NCBI RefSeq assembly: GCF_003314995.1
Contig: NZ_QNRH01000001.1
Location: 745,436 to 809,435 of the forward strand
Direction: 5' to 3'
DNA: 64,000 nt
DNA from: Pseudochrobactrum asaccharolyticum
GTDB lineage: Bacteria > Pseudomonadota > Alphaproteobacteria > Rhizobiales > Rhizobiaceae
A program made the position numbers and the translations under genes. Positions 1-9,131 of this stretch are shown here, piece after piece. Within the stretch, counting starts at the first letter, position 1. Each line of letters begins with the position of its first letter. Under the pieces are notes generated by a model, which saw only the letters and a program-made list of their open reading frames with translations, did no database searches and was not told the DNA's origin.

Positions 1-581
1 GCAACCGAAGTCTGACGCAGAATGTCTGTGAGGCTGATCACGGAAACCAGTGATGTATCTTTCAGCAGAACCATCCACAGATTGGCGAGACCCGGCAGTG
101 CAATTTTAATCAGCTGCGGAAAGATAATTTTGCGCATGGTCTGGAAATTGGTGAGACCGATTGCAAAGGCACCTTCATACTGGCCTTTAGGGATGGCGCG
201 GAATGCCGATAAGAAGACCTCACTGGAGTAGGACGAGAAGACGAAGCCCAGCGCAATCATACCGGCTGCAAAGGCATTGACCTCAACCGAACCTTCAAAT
301 CCGATGAGCGAGAAGAATTTCTGAACTGCAAGCGAGCCGCCAAAATACACCAGAAACAGCGTGAGCAGTTCCGGCAGGCCGCGGAAGATTGTTGTATAAA
401 TATTGGAAGCAAGGCGCAGCGATGGCTCCGCGGATTGCTTGCCCAAAGCAACAAGGAAACCGAGTAACAAACCGATAGGCAAAGTGGCCAGAGCCAGCAG
501 AACGGTTGTTAACAGTCCCCATGCTATGCTCAGCCCCCATCCGTCCGGACCAAAGCCAATCAACACAGCATATTTTTCCAT
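1..581 (-). CDS. Polar amino acid ABC transporter permease (HisQ/ArtQ type), 3' end cut by window edge
   Basis: This is an inner-membrane permease of a polar amino-acid uptake ABC transporter. The ATG at 581 opens a frame that runs off the window after 193 codons without a stop. Hydrophobic segments near residues 12-35 and 55-75 are followed by the conserved loop with EVFLSAFRAIPKGQYEGAFA-like sequence (EAA loop of HisMQ permeases) and by IIFPQLIKIALPGLANLW. The gene lies downstream of a binding-protein gene on the same strand, separated by a terminator (724-758) and a second hairpin (601-629). That arrangement normally lets the binding protein be made in excess. The family is clear. The substrate (probably a basic amino acid, from the binding proteins) is inferred. 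Confidence 0.9.
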   Translation of the reverse strand, partial: MEKYAVLIGFGPDGWGLSIAWGLLTTVLLALATLPIGLLLGFLVALGKQSAEPSLRLASNIYTTIFRGLPELLTLFLVYFGGSLAVQKFFSLIGFEGSVEVNAFAAGMIALGFVFSSYSSEVFLSAFRAIPKGQYEGAFAIGLTNFQTMRKIIFPQLIKIALPGLANLWMVLLKDTSLVSVISLTDILRQTSV

Positions 582-600
582 TTAGTCTATCCCTGTAAGA

Positions 601-629
601 ACGGGTGGTGAAAGTGATATGCCACCCGT
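601..629 (-). other. Hairpin upstream of permease gene
   Basis: An 8-bp perfect inverted repeat (ACGGGTGG at 601-608, CCACCCGT at 622-629) lies 20 bases upstream of the permease start. It has no T-run, so it looks like an mRNA-stabilising or processing hairpin in the binding protein-permease spacer rather than a terminator. A second weaker pairing (GTCGCA 639-644 with TGCGAC 663-668) sits next to it. Confidence 0.45.
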
Positions 630-723
630 CTAGAGCATGTCGCAGTCTGATAACCGCGGCGATGCGACCAATCAAAAATCCGAGCGGGCAGAAGATTAAT
701 CTGTGCCACGCTGCAAATCAGTG

Positions 724-758
724 CTTTAAAAAATACCGGCCAGACGCATCTGACCGGT
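724..758 (-). terminator. Rho-independent terminator after binding-protein gene
   Basis: On the minus strand a 10-bp stem (ACCGGTCAGA pairing with TCTGGCCGGT, one G-T pair) with a 4-base loop is followed directly by ATTTTTT. It begins 10 bases after the stop of the binding-protein gene and precedes the permease, so permease expression needs read-through or its own promoter. Confidence 0.8.
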
Positions 759-768
759 TGTTGCATGC

Positions 769-1593
769 TTATTCGCCGTAAATATCGAAATCGAAATATT
801 TATCGTTGATTTCTTTGTACTTGCCGTTGTCGCGGATGGCGAGAATGGCAGTGTTGAATTTCTCAACCAGCTCTTCACGACCTTTTTTGATCGCAACGCC
901 AACACCCGGACCATGAATTTCAAGGTTAGGTTTGACCGGACCGACCAGCTTACAGCATTCGCCTTCCGGTGTTTTCAGCCAGTCGATCAGCGAGACAATA
1001 TTGTCATTCACGGCATCAACGCGGCCGGAAACCATGTCCATACGGGCTTCATCAACACTACCGTAAGGTGTGATAGTGCTGTCGGTATATTCGTGTTCCG
1101 AAAAAACCGCATGAATGGTCGAAGATTGTACGCCGATTGTTTTGCCGGCCAGATCTTCTTTGGTGGTGCCTTTAACATCAGAATCCTTTGGTACAGCGAT
1201 TGCCGCCGCAGGATTGTAATATTTGTTGCTGAAATCGACCTGCTCTTTACGAGCCGGTGTAATCGACATGGATGAAATAACTGCATCCAGCTTGCCGGAT
1301 TGCAGTGCAGGGATCATACCATCCCAATCCTGCACGATGATCTCGCATTTGGCTTTCAGCTCTTCACAAAGAGCATTCGCAATATCAATCTCGAAACCGG
1401 CAACGCTGCCGTCAGCCTTGACGAAATTATAAGGAGGATAGGCGCCTTCCGAACCGATTTTAAGTGTCAGCTGCTCTTGTGCCTGTGCTGCGATATTCAG
1501 GCTTGCAACAGCACCGGCTGTCACCAAACCTGCAATTGCCAGATTGCGCAGAGCTTTGCTGAAAAAGCGGTTTGCTCCTGTCGTCGTTCTCAT
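769..1593 (-). CDS. Periplasmic amino acid-binding protein of ABC transporter (ArgT/HisJ-like), copy 1
   Basis: This is a 274-residue solute-binding protein (SBP family 3) that captures a polar, probably basic, amino acid in the periplasm. It has a cleavable signal peptide (basic start, hydrophobic stretch about residues 16-33, AQAQE cleavage region). The typical core follows, with EGAYPPYNF, GFEIDIANALCEE, VQDWDGMIPALQSGKLDAVISSMSIT and DFSNKYY. A Cys pair (CC) near residue 212 and a C-terminal KYKEINDKYFDFDIYG also occur in its neighbour. It is a close paralogue of the 2089-2901 gene. The ATG at 1593 has GGAGA almost touching it, so the start is slightly uncertain. Confidence 0.93.
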   Translation of the reverse strand: MRTTTGANRFFSKALRNLAIAGLVTAGAVASLNIAAQAQEQLTLKIGSEGAYPPYNFVKADGSVAGFEIDIANALCEELKAKCEIIVQDWDGMIPALQSGKLDAVISSMSITPARKEQVDFSNKYYNPAAAIAVPKDSDVKGTTKEDLAGKTIGVQSSTIHAVFSEHEYTDSTITPYGSVDEARMDMVSGRVDAVNDNIVSLIDWLKTPEGECCKLVGPVKPNLEIHGPGVGVAIKKGREELVEKFNTAILAIRDNGKYKEINDKYFDFDIYGE

Positions 1594-1698
1594 TCTCCAG
1601 ATACCCCCATGAGATGCAGTATAAAAGCAGTCTTGTTTCTTAATTCTACGCTTGTTTTTGGTTTTGTTCTCAATGCGAAGAAAAATTTGTTAACAGCG

Positions 1699-1728
1699 AT
1701 ATTCCCATCATTTTGGCTGCAAAGGCAA
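1699..1728 (-). promoter_or_regulatory. Predicted promoter of binding-protein gene, copy 1
   Basis: Read on the minus strand, TTGCCT (1728-1723) and GAATAT (1704-1699) are 18 bases apart, about 105 bases upstream of the start codon. The same two hexamers at the same spacing occur upstream of the paralogue (3041-3012), with AATG-TGG conserved just before the -10. Conservation between otherwise diverged upstream regions is the main support. Confidence 0.5.
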
Positions 1729-1995
1729 GTATCAAAAACGTATTTTGCACTGTCGTGGAAAAATAAAGCGCTGGACAAATATAATAATGTAGCTATATGC
1801 GCTTTTTAAAATTCAAGAATGATTATTCTTCATTAAAAACAAAATGTTATATGGTATATATAATCCGGTTTCTCATAGGGATATTAAGCTTCCGCTTAAA
1901 AATGCAGGTTGCGATCCTGTTGTGTTTGCGACACTTTGTTGGCGGCTTTCAGATAAAACGGCATAAGATTATGCGTATTGGTCATGAGTGTCGGA

Positions 1996-2030
1996 TATCA
2001 AAAAAAGCTGCATATAAATATGCAGCTTTT
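1996..2030 (-). terminator. Rho-independent terminator after binding-protein gene copy 2
   Basis: A perfect 12-bp inverted repeat (2003-2014 with 2019-2030, loop TAAA) is followed on the minus strand by seven T. It lies about 60 bases past the stop of the 2089-2901 gene. The rest of the 495-bp spacer 1594-2088 is AT-rich and holds only the copy 1 promoter. Confidence 0.85.
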
Positions 2031-2088
2031 CTTTTTATTCTGATGCATGTCGCAAGCATGTTAGGACATGCGTTAAAGAAAGCGATGA

Positions 2089-2901
2089 TTATTCTTTGAT
2101 TTCCGCACCATAGGCATCGAAATCGAAATATTTGTCGTTCACTTCTTTATATTTGCCATTAGCGCGGATCGCTTTGATCGCCGCGTTGAATTTAGCAATC
2201 AGTTCAGGATTGCCCTTCTTGAAGGCAACGCCTGCACCCGGACCATGAATTTCCGGCACGGCCGGCCATGTGCCGACCATCTCACAACATGCGCCATCTT
2301 CAGTTTTCAGCCACTGGGAGAGCGTGACGCTATCGTCGCTGGCGGCGTCAAGGCGGCCATTGGCCAGATCAAGACGATATTCTTCGGCAGTCGGATAGGA
2401 CTTGATGGTACTGTCGGTGAAGGTCTTTTCAGCATAATTGGCATGAGTGGTGGAGATCTGTACGCCGATGGTTTTACCAGCCAGATCTTCTTTGGTGGTG
2501 CCTTTGATGTCGCTGTTTTTTGGTGCAGCCAGACCCGGAGGGGTGTTGTAATATTTGTTGCTGAAATCAACCTGCTTCTGACGATCCGGTGTGATCGACA
2601 TGGAGGCAATGAAAGCATCAAATTTACCGGCCTGCAGGCTCGGAATGGCGCCATCCCATTCAATGGTGATGAACTTACACTCAGCTTTCATTTCTTCACA
2701 AAGTGCGCGGCCGATATCCACGTCAAAGCCGGAGAGTTCACCGGCAGCATTGATAAAGTTGAAAGGAGGATAGGCACCTTCTGTCGCGATTGTCAGCTTG
2801 AGAGGTTCCTGCGCCTGTGCTGCTGTTGCAGACAGGGAAATGGCACCTGTCATCAGAACGGCAGACAGTGTTGCTCCGATAATATTTTTATAAGTCTTCA
2901 T
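2089..2901 (-). CDS. Periplasmic amino acid-binding protein of ABC transporter (ArgT/HisJ-like), copy 2
   Basis: This is a second SBP family 3 protein. It has a signal peptide (hydrophobic about residues 9-28, ending ATAAQAQE) and the same landmarks as copy 1: EGAYPPFNF, GFDVDIGRALCEE, EWDGAIPSLQAGKFDAFIASMSIT, DFSNKYY, paired Cys (CC) and KYKEVNDKYFDFDAYG. I chose the ATG at 2901 because GGTGA lies eight bases upstream; an in-frame GTG at 2913 is possible. The two copies differ in the ligand-lobe residues around the GLAAPKN/AIAVPKD segment, so they may prefer different amino acids. Only one permease gene is visible, so they may share it. Confidence 0.92.
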   Translation of the reverse strand: MKTYKNIIGATLSAVLMTGAISLSATAAQAQEPLKLTIATEGAYPPFNFINAAGELSGFDVDIGRALCEEMKAECKFITIEWDGAIPSLQAGKFDAFIASMSITPDRQKQVDFSNKYYNTPPGLAAPKNSDIKGTTKEDLAGKTIGVQISTTHANYAEKTFTDSTIKSYPTAEEYRLDLANGRLDAASDDSVTLSQWLKTEDGACCEMVGTWPAVPEIHGPGAGVAFKKGNPELIAKFNAAIKAIRANGKYKEVNDKYFDFDAYGAEIKE

Positions 2902-3011
2902 TGTACTTTTCACCCGTTGAACCCATCCAAAGTTGCAATGATTACGCCGCTATCTGATTGATTTAATCGGTTTATATTTTAGCGGTTTCAAACGTAATTA
3001 TTGTTCGCTGG

Positions 3012-3041
3012 ATATTCCCACCATTTTTTAGGGAAAGGCAA
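3012..3041 (-). promoter_or_regulatory. Predicted promoter of binding-protein gene, copy 2
   Basis: On the minus strand TTGCCT (3041-3036) and GAATAT (3017-3012) are 18 bases apart. This is identical in hexamers and spacing to the promoter proposed for the paralogue at 1728-1699. Confidence 0.5.
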
Positions 3042-3176
3042 GAGCAAAAAAATGTTTTAAAACAATGTTTGAAATTATGGTGCCAAAGTATTGGCTGATT
3101 GTATGAATTTGTAATGGTAGATTTCTGTAATTTTTAATAAAACCAATAGGATATCCGATTTTATTCGCGTATTGAA

Positions 3177-3686
3177 TTAATTTTCCAATTCGCAATAGTG
3201 CTCAATGAAATCGCTGACAGCGGCGATATTGTTGAGATCCAGAACGGGTACGGTTTGGCCGTGTAGCGCTTCATCCGTTGCAATGGCCACGATGGAATAT
3301 TGCTCTGCATTCAGCGGGATTTGAGTCGGACTGTCTTTGCGACGCACTTCAATCTTAGCGTGCTTATCATTTTTATAGCCCTCGACAATTATCAGATCGC
3401 ACGGTGCCATGCGGCTGACAATATCATCCAGTGACGGCTCTGTTGCATCGCGCAGTTCATGCATCAGTGCCCAGCGGCTGAAAGAGACAATGGCAACTTC
3501 CTGTGCACCGGCTTCACGGTGGCGGTAGGAGTCTGTGCCTTCTGTATCAATGTCGAAACTATGATGGGCATGTTTGACGGTCGAAATTTTGTAACCGCGC
3601 CGGCTCAGCTCCCGCACAACACATTCTGTCAGGGTGGTTTTTCCGGAGTTTTTCCAGCCGGTAATGCCAAAGATTTTCTGTGTCAT
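3177..3686 (-). CDS. mobB: Molybdopterin-guanine dinucleotide biosynthesis adaptor MobB
   Basis: MobB is a small GTP-binding protein that assists MobA in attaching GMP to molybdopterin. The 169-residue frame starts with a P-loop (GWKNSGKTTLTE, about residues 8-19). It carries the family segments TVKHAHHSFDIDTEGTDSYRHREAGA and LIIVEGYKNDKHAKIEV. The start at 3686 was chosen because its ATG overlaps the mobA stop as ATGA, indicating translational coupling. A longer in-frame start at 3728 would lie inside mobA and lacks family similarity. Cytoplasmic. Confidence 0.93.
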   Translation of the reverse strand: MTQKIFGITGWKNSGKTTLTECVVRELSRRGYKISTVKHAHHSFDIDTEGTDSYRHREAGAQEVAIVSFSRWALMHELRDATEPSLDDIVSRMAPCDLIIVEGYKNDKHAKIEVRRKDSPTQIPLNAEQYSIVAIATDEALHGQTVPVLDLNNIAAVSDFIEHYCELEN

Positions 3687-4369
3687 TTCGCTTGCTCCTG
3701 CTGGTCGTCTGCTTCCTGCAATTGCCATGCGGTTCTGGCTTGTGCCAGCTCAGCCTGAGTGTTGATATTGAAGAAGGGATCCAGCCCGCTGATTTTATCA
3801 GCCTCGGTAAAATCTGTATAGGCAATCGTATGATTGGCGGCGAATACGCGGATGCTGCGCCTTTTAGTTTCGCTCAGCCAGTTCTGCAATGAACCGGCAA
3901 GAGAGGCAGGCCACAACGCAAATGTCGGATGAGAACCGAAATCGGAACGGGCAAAGACGATGGTGTCTTTTATTTCCGAGGGTGATGAGAGGAGCGTTTC
4001 CGCAAAGCGTTGCAAAAGATTCGGCGGGAAGAACGGCGTATCAGCGGCAACGCTCATCACATGGCTATAACCCAGCTGAGAGGCGTAACGGCAACCGGCT
4101 AGAACACCGGCCAGCGGTCCGCTATGAAGCCATTCACCATCATTGATAATCGGGTAGCCGAAACTGGTGAAAAAGGCCGGATCACTATTGGCGCTGATAA
4201 CAATTTGTTCCGTTTGCGGTTTCAGCCGTGCGCAGACCTGATGCAGGATCGTATGATCGCCAAACGGGCGCAGGGATTTATCACCGCCGCCAAGCCGCTG
4301 GCTGCTGCCTCCGGCGAGGATAAGCCCCAGCACATTCTTACCGGTCAGAATTTGTTTCTCATCCGCCAT
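3683..4369 (-). CDS. mobA: Molybdenum cofactor guanylyltransferase MobA
   Basis: MobA transfers GMP from GTP to Mo-molybdopterin to make the MGD form of the cofactor used by DMSO-reductase-family enzymes. The 228-residue protein opens with the nucleotidyltransferase signature LILAGGSSQRLGGGDKSL (about residues 15-32). It contains the metal-binding VAADTPFF motif, and the usual fold follows. It overlaps mobB by the ATGA junction. With moaA nearby (5577-6614), the locus covers first and last steps of cofactor synthesis, though moaBCDE and moeA are not in view. Confidence 0.94.
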   Translation of the reverse strand: MADEKQILTGKNVLGLILAGGSSQRLGGGDKSLRPFGDHTILHQVCARLKPQTEQIVISANSDPAFFTSFGYPIINDGEWLHSGPLAGVLAGCRYASQLGYSHVMSVAADTPFFPPNLLQRFAETLLSSPSEIKDTIVFARSDFGSHPTFALWPASLAGSLQNWLSETKRRSIRVFAANHTIAYTDFTEADKISGLDPFFNINTQAELAQARTAWQLQEADDQQEQAK

Positions 4370-4408
4370 GTCAATTCTGCCTTTGCTGTGCGGGTGAAAG
4401 CTTTGTGA

Positions 4409-5338
4409 TCAGGCGGAAACATTCTTTTGCTTACGCAATTCCTTGCGCTGACGATAACCTGTTATCGCTTCACGATAAAGCATGTAGCAGCCGCTGGCGA
4501 CCACGATTGCGGCGCCGATCAGCGTATTCTGATCCGGTGCCTGATTGAAGACGATATAACTGAGTACAATCGCCCAGAGCAAGCTGGTGTAGCGAAACGG
4601 AGAGGCAAAGGACATATCGCCCGCACGGGTGGCAAGAATGATGCAGTGATAGCCGATGATCAGCAGCACAGCAGCAATACCGACATGCAGCAGATCGGTG
4701 CTTGTTGGTTGTTGCCAGCCGGTATTCAGCTGCATCATCACAAAGCCGGTCATGGTCACCAGAACTGAGGTCATAGCTGAAATCAGAGCGGTCGGGATTT
4801 GCATATTAATGCGGCGGGTTGAAAGATCTCGCAATGCAGTGAAGCAGACACCAACCAGCAGCAACAGGGCATAGGCATTCATGCCAGTGCCGTCGCCATC
4901 TCCGCCGGGGCGAATGATAATCAGCACGCCGATAAAGCCGATGCTGATCGACAACCAGCGCCGCCAGCCTACTTTTTCACCAAGAAACAACACAGCCCCA
5001 AGCGTTACTGCCAGCGGCACTGCCTGATAGACTGATGAGACAAAAGCCAGCGATAAATGGGTGAGGGCAACAAGATAGCAGGTGGTTGCGCCGATTTCAC
5101 CAAGGCCGCGCAAAATCGTAACCTTATCCAGCGTATCGCGCCAGCGATGCAGAACACCTTGTCTTGACGCAATCAGAACCAGCAAAAGGATGCATAATAT
5201 TCCGCGTAGAAACATAAACTGCCCGAGATTGAGCGTTTGTGTGGAATATTTCGTCAGGGCATCGCCGATGGCAAAGACGCCCATGCCGAGCATCATAAAA
5301 ATACTGGAACGAATATTTGCTGAAAGTGCCACGTTCAT
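4409..5338 (-). CDS. EamA/DMT-family membrane transporter
   Basis: This is a 309-residue integral membrane protein with about ten hydrophobic segments arranged as two EamA repeats. The first spans about residues 12-145 and the second about 160-290. Such proteins export small metabolites, often amino acids or nucleosides. Landmarks include KYSTQTLNLGQFMFLRGILC in the first repeat, FLGEKVGWRRWLSISIGFIGVLIIIRP at the repeat end, and SPFRYTSLLWAIVLSYIVFNQAPD in the second. The C-terminus is basic (YRQRKELRKQKN). It sits between mobA and moaA on the same strand, but nothing ties it to cofactor synthesis. The substrate is unknown. Confidence 0.88.
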   Translation of the reverse strand: MNVALSANIRSSIFMMLGMGVFAIGDALTKYSTQTLNLGQFMFLRGILCILLLVLIASRQGVLHRWRDTLDKVTILRGLGEIGATTCYLVALTHLSLAFVSSVYQAVPLAVTLGAVLFLGEKVGWRRWLSISIGFIGVLIIIRPGGDGDGTGMNAYALLLLVGVCFTALRDLSTRRINMQIPTALISAMTSVLVTMTGFVMMQLNTGWQQPTSTDLLHVGIAAVLLIIGYHCIILATRAGDMSFASPFRYTSLLWAIVLSYIVFNQAPDQNTLIGAAIVVASGCYMLYREAITGYRQRKELRKQKNVSA

Positions 5339-5442
5339 GATCCTGCGGAAAAGCTGGAGAGCTTTTCATTCTAATACGGACTTATAACAAGTATTTATGC
5401 GACATGGTCACTTGTTTGCGTCATGCACAGCAAAATAATCTT

Positions 5443-5545
5443 AGAGCATAATTCCTTGAATTTGGAACAATTCAAGGTGAAATTATGCTCTAATTTTAAA
5501 GTGTTAGAGCGACCTTTGTGTGCCAGTTCTGGCACACGGCGCTCT
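5443..5545 (+). repeat. Two-module palindromic intergenic element, type A, copy 1
   Basis: This 103-bp element has two parts. Module 1 (5443-5491) is an inverted repeat bounded by AGAGCATAATT and AATTATGCTCT. Module 2 (5506-5545) is bounded by AGAGCG and CGCTCT with an inner GTGTGCC/GGCACAC stem. They are joined by ATTTTAAAGTGTT. A second complete copy of the same length lies in opposite orientation at 47880-47982, and a solo module 2 lies at 19591-19630. The structure resembles rhizobial intergenic mosaic elements (RIME-like). Confidence 0.85.
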
Positions 5546-5576
5546 GATAAAATCAAAGAAGTGCAGGGATGTGTTT

Positions 5577-6614
5577 TTAACCGCCTGTAACGCTCATATG
5601 GCGCGAAACTGCGGGGCGGTTATTGCGGCGGTCGATGATGAAGTCATGACCTTTTGGTTTGCGCAGAATTGCATTGTCAATTGCCTCAGACAACAGCGCA
5701 TTGTCAGTGCTTGCCCGCAACGGTTCACGCAGATCGGCCGCATCTTCCTGACCAAGGCACATATAGAGCGTGCCGGTGCAGGTAATGCGAACACGGTTGC
5801 AGCTTTCGCAGAAATTATGGGTCATCGGCGTAATAAAGCCGAGACGGCCACCGGTTTCCGCAATTTGCACATAACGGGCAGGGCCGCCAGTCTGGTACGG
5901 AATATCTGTCATAGTGAACTGACGGGCAAGTGAAGCACGCAGCATAGAGAGCGGCAGATACTGATCTGTGCGGTCGAGATCAATCTCACCCATCGGCATG
6001 GTTTCAATCAGCGTCATATCCATACCGCGACCATGCGCCCAGCGCAGCATGTCCGGAATTTCATGATCATTGAAACCTTTGAGCGCCACAGCATTCAGCT
6101 TGATATGCAGGCCTGCTTTTTGAGCCGCATCAATGCCGCGCAGCACCTGTGCCAGATCACCCCAGCGGGTGATTGTCTTGAACTTTTCCGCATCCAGCGT
6201 GTCGAGAGAGACGTTGATACGTTTAATACCGCAGGCGGCAAGTTCTTCCGCATAGCGTGCGAGCTGGGAGCCGTTGGTGGTCAGTGTCAGTTCATCAAGG
6301 CGGTCTGCCTCAATATGGCGCGACAGACTGCCAATGAGATGCATGATGTTCTTGCGTACCAGAGGCTCACCACCCGTGAGGCGGATTTTGCGTACGCCTT
6401 TATCAATAAAAGTTGAACAGAGGCGGTCGAGTTCTTCCAGCGATAGCAGATCTTTTTTGGGCAAAAAGGTCATATGTTCCGCCATGCAATAGGTACAGCG
6501 GAAGTCACAGCGATCAGTCACAGAAACGCGCAAATAGGTGATCGCCCGCCCGAAAGGGTCGATCATTGGGGCTTCAGGCGCAGTTTTGCTGATGTTTTGT
6601 GCTGTTAAATCCAT
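5577..6614 (-). CDS. moaA: GTP 3',8-cyclase MoaA
   Basis: MoaA is a radical-SAM enzyme that, with MoaC, converts GTP to cyclic pyranopterin monophosphate, the first step of molybdenum cofactor synthesis. The 345-residue protein has the N-terminal cluster motif C36-x3-C40-x2-C43. It also has a GGEPL SAM-binding motif, a C-terminal cluster region ([15 protein letters not shown]...C) and the essential C-terminal Gly-Gly tail (MSVTGG). It is transcribed away from the DUF971 gene. It is full length for the family, and no frameshift is seen. Confidence 0.96.
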   Translation of the reverse strand: MDLTAQNISKTAPEAPMIDPFGRAITYLRVSVTDRCDFRCTYCMAEHMTFLPKKDLLSLEELDRLCSTFIDKGVRKIRLTGGEPLVRKNIMHLIGSLSRHIEADRLDELTLTTNGSQLARYAEELAACGIKRINVSLDTLDAEKFKTITRWGDLAQVLRGIDAAQKAGLHIKLNAVALKGFNDHEIPDMLRWAHGRGMDMTLIETMPMGEIDLDRTDQYLPLSMLRASLARQFTMTDIPYQTGGPARYVQIAETGGRLGFITPMTHNFCESCNRVRITCTGTLYMCLGQEDAADLREPLRASTDNALLSEAIDNAILRKPKGHDFIIDRRNNRPAVSRHMSVTGG

Positions 6615-6770
6615 ATTTCCGTATGCCGGTTTGCTTAAATATCATGTCTATATAAGAGAGATAAGATCAACACATAGTGCTGTCCAGTTGCATTATGTCA
6701 CGCAAGGGGGCAGCAGCCTGTAAACAAAGCCTTGTCCTGTTGTCATTCTGCGACTACCACAGAGAAAGAT

Positions 6771-7160
6771 ATGAATATGGTGGATCATTCAATGAGCGAT
6801 ATCTGGCCGGAAGAACTTCGGGTTTCCCAAGACCGGAAAACCCTGTCTGTGACATTCAATAACGGACATAATTATTCATTCCCTGCGGAAATGCTGCGCG
6901 TATTGTCGCCGTCAGCTGAAGTGCAGGGACATTCACCGGAACAGCGCGTGACTGTGCCGGGGAAAATTAATGTTGGTATTATGAAGATTGATCCGGTCGG
7001 CAATTATGCCGTGCGCATCAGTTTTGACGATATGCACGATACCGGTCTGTTCACATGGATTTATCTGCATCAGCTGGGGGAAGAATATGAAACCCGCTGG
7101 CAAGGCTATCTTGATGAGCTGAAAGAGAAAAACCTCAGCCGCGAACCGAAGTTTCACTAA
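6771..7160 (+). CDS. DUF971 domain protein (GBBH-like N-terminal fold)
   Basis: This 129-residue protein consists of one DUF971 domain, a fold also found at the N-terminus of gamma-butyrobetaine hydroxylase and often linked with Fe-S or molybdenum enzymes. Recognisable segments are WPEELRVSQDRKTLSVTFNNG, FPAEMLRVLSPSAEVQGH, VGNYAVRISFDDMHDTGLFTW and YLHQLG. I chose the ATG at 6771, preceded by AGAGAAAGAT; an upstream in-frame start at 6732 would add non-conserved residues. The gene is divergent from moaA. Its molecular function is not established. Confidence 0.88.
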   Translation: MNMVDHSMSDIWPEELRVSQDRKTLSVTFNNGHNYSFPAEMLRVLSPSAEVQGHSPEQRVTVPGKINVGIMKIDPVGNYAVRISFDDMHDTGLFTWIYLHQLGEEYETRWQGYLDELKEKNLSREPKFH

Positions 7161-7192
7161 AAAAAGCCGGAGTTTCCTCCGGCTTTTTTTGT
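7161..7192. terminator. Bidirectional terminator between DUF971 gene and fumarase gene
   Basis: A GC-rich 7-bp stem (GCCGGAG 7166-7172, CTCCGGC 7177-7183, 4-base loop) is flanked by five A and seven T. It can stop transcription from both convergent genes. Confidence 0.9.
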
Positions 7193-7198
7193 TTAATC

Positions 7199-8818
7199 TT
7201 ATGACAGGTTCAGTTCCTTGAAGAAGTCATTACCCTTGTCATCAATAACGATGAAGGCAGGGAAGTCTTCAACTTCAATGCGCCAGATGGCTTCCATGCC
7301 GAGTTCAGCATATTCAACAACTTCGACTTTCTTGATGCAGTCCTGAGCCAGACGTGCAGCAGGGCCGCCGATGGAGCCGAGATAGAAACCACCGTGTTTG
7401 GCGCAGGCATCACGTACCTGACGGGAGCGGTTGCCTTTAGCCAGCATGACCATAGAACCGCCGAAAGACTGGAACTGATCTACATAGGAATCCATACGGC
7501 CGGCTGTTGTCGGGCCGAAGGAACCTGATGCGTAACCGGTAGGGGTCTTGGCAGGGCCAGCATAATAAATCGGATGATTTTTGAAATAATCCGGCATGCT
7601 TTCGCCGTTTTCCAGACGTTCACGGATTTTCGCATGTGCAAGATCACGTGCCACGATGATGGAGCCGGTCAGCGACAGGCGGGTTTTCACCGGATGCTGC
7701 GACAGGGTCTTGAGAATCTCTGCCATTGGCTGGTTGAGATCAATCTTCACTACGCTGTCGGAGAGCTTGGCTTCATCAATGTCCGGCATATATTTCGCCG
7801 GATTGGTTTCCAGTTGCTCAAGGAAAATACCTTCTTTGGTGATCTTGCCCTTAGCCTGACGGTCAGCCGAGCAGGAAACACCCAGACCAATCGGCAGCGA
7901 TGCGCCGTGGCGCGGCAGGCGGATAACGCGGACATCATGGCAGAAATATTTACCACCAAACTGTGCACCCACGCCCAGAGACTGGGTGAGTTTGTGGATT
8001 TCCTGTTCCATTTCCAGATCGCGGAACGCATGGCCGTCTTCGGAGCCTTTGGTTGGCAGGCTATCGAGATAACGGGTGGAGGCGAGCTTAACAGTCTTGA
8101 GGTTCTGTTCTGCCGATGTGCCGCCGATCACAATCGCGAGATGGTATGGCGGGCAGGCCGATGTGCCGAGTGTCAGGATTTTCTCTTTGAGAAATTCGAT
8201 CATCCGGTCATGGGTCAACAGGGAAGGTGTGCCCTGAAACAGGAATGTCTTGTTGGCTGAACCACCGCCTTTGGCGACAAACAGGAATTTATAGGCGTCT
8301 TCGCCTTCCTGATAAATGTCGATCTGTGCAGGCAGGTTGTTCTTGGTGTTCTGTTCTTTGAACATTTCCAGCGGTGCCAGCTGGGAATAGCGCAGGTTCT
8401 TTTTGAAATAGGCATCCATCACGCCGGAACCCAGCGCGTTTTCATCGCCGCCTTCAGTCCAGACGCGGCGGCCTTTTTTACCCATAATGATCGCGGTGCC
8501 GGTATCCTGACACATCGGCAGAACACCACCGGCGGCAATATTGGCATTCTTCAAAAGATCATAGGCAACGAAGCGGTCATTATCGGTCGCTTCCGGATCT
8601 TTCATAATATTGCTGAGCTGCTGCAAGTGACCAGGTCGCAGCAAATGATTGATATCGGCAAAAGCAGCCTCGGCCAGCAAGCGCAGACCTTCCGGTTCAA
8701 CGGTCAGAACTTCCTGACCTTTGAATGTATCAACCGAAACATGCTCGGATGTCAGTTTACGATAGGGGGTTGTATCCTCACCAAGCGGAAACATTCCGGT
8801 ATTTAATTGCTCAGCCAT
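7199..8818 (-). CDS. Class I fumarate hydratase (iron-sulfur dependent)
   Basis: This enzyme interconverts fumarate and L-malate in the TCA cycle using a [4Fe-4S] cluster. The 539-residue protein has the N-terminal catalytic half, with [17 protein letters not shown] and [12 protein letters not shown] (about residues 99-215) and [17 protein letters not shown] (about residue 225). The C-terminal beta-type half starts around residue 350 and contains [13 protein letters not shown] and [13 protein letters not shown]. The domain organisation matches E. coli FumA/FumB. The ATG at 8818 is preceded by AAGGTGATAT. The spacer 8819-9131 between this gene and the divergent transpeptidase must hold both promoters; I see no clear motif in it. 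Confidence 0.95.
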   Translation of the reverse strand: MAEQLNTGMFPLGEDTTPYRKLTSEHVSVDTFKGQEVLTVEPEGLRLLAEAAFADINHLLRPGHLQQLSNIMKDPEATDNDRFVAYDLLKNANIAAGGVLPMCQDTGTAIIMGKKGRRVWTEGGDENALGSGVMDAYFKKNLRYSQLAPLEMFKEQNTKNNLPAQIDIYQEGEDAYKFLFVAKGGGSANKTFLFQGTPSLLTHDRMIEFLKEKILTLGTSACPPYHLAIVIGGTSAEQNLKTVKLASTRYLDSLPTKGSEDGHAFRDLEMEQEIHKLTQSLGVGAQFGGKYFCHDVRVIRLPRHGASLPIGLGVSCSADRQAKGKITKEGIFLEQLETNPAKYMPDIDEAKLSDSVVKIDLNQPMAEILKTLSQHPVKTRLSLTGSIIVARDLAHAKIRERLENGESMPDYFKNHPIYYAGPAKTPTGYASGSFGPTTAGRMDSYVDQFQSFGGSMVMLAKGNRSRQVRDACAKHGGFYLGSIGGPAARLAQDCIKKVEVVEYAELGMEAIWRIEVEDFPAFIVIDDKGNDFFKELNLS

Positions 8819-9131
8819 ATATCACCTTATTGTCCGCTTTCACCGCACATGATCTGAGGTGCAGCGGATAGACATAAAATTATCAGATGACGGGCTTTTA
8901 GCGTTTGTAACCGCTGTTGCCACTGCGGCAGATTGATCTTTTTGCTGGAATTCGCCGGTAAGGCTGCTTTGAGTGCTAAAATTATATTTATTGTTAAAAG
9001 TTTCTAAATCAGAATGGCGCAGATTATTGGGAGTGAATCATTGCAGTGCTTAGGCGGGGCAGGTGTGGTACCGGATTGCTGCCCGAGAACTGCATATATT
9101 GCTTGTTTTTCTCCAGAACTGACGGACAGAT

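Noticed and set aside
1797-2099. 100-codon frame between the two binding-protein genes
   Set aside because: It runs through the terminator of the neighbouring gene and overlaps its 3' end. Composition is that of AT-rich spacer.
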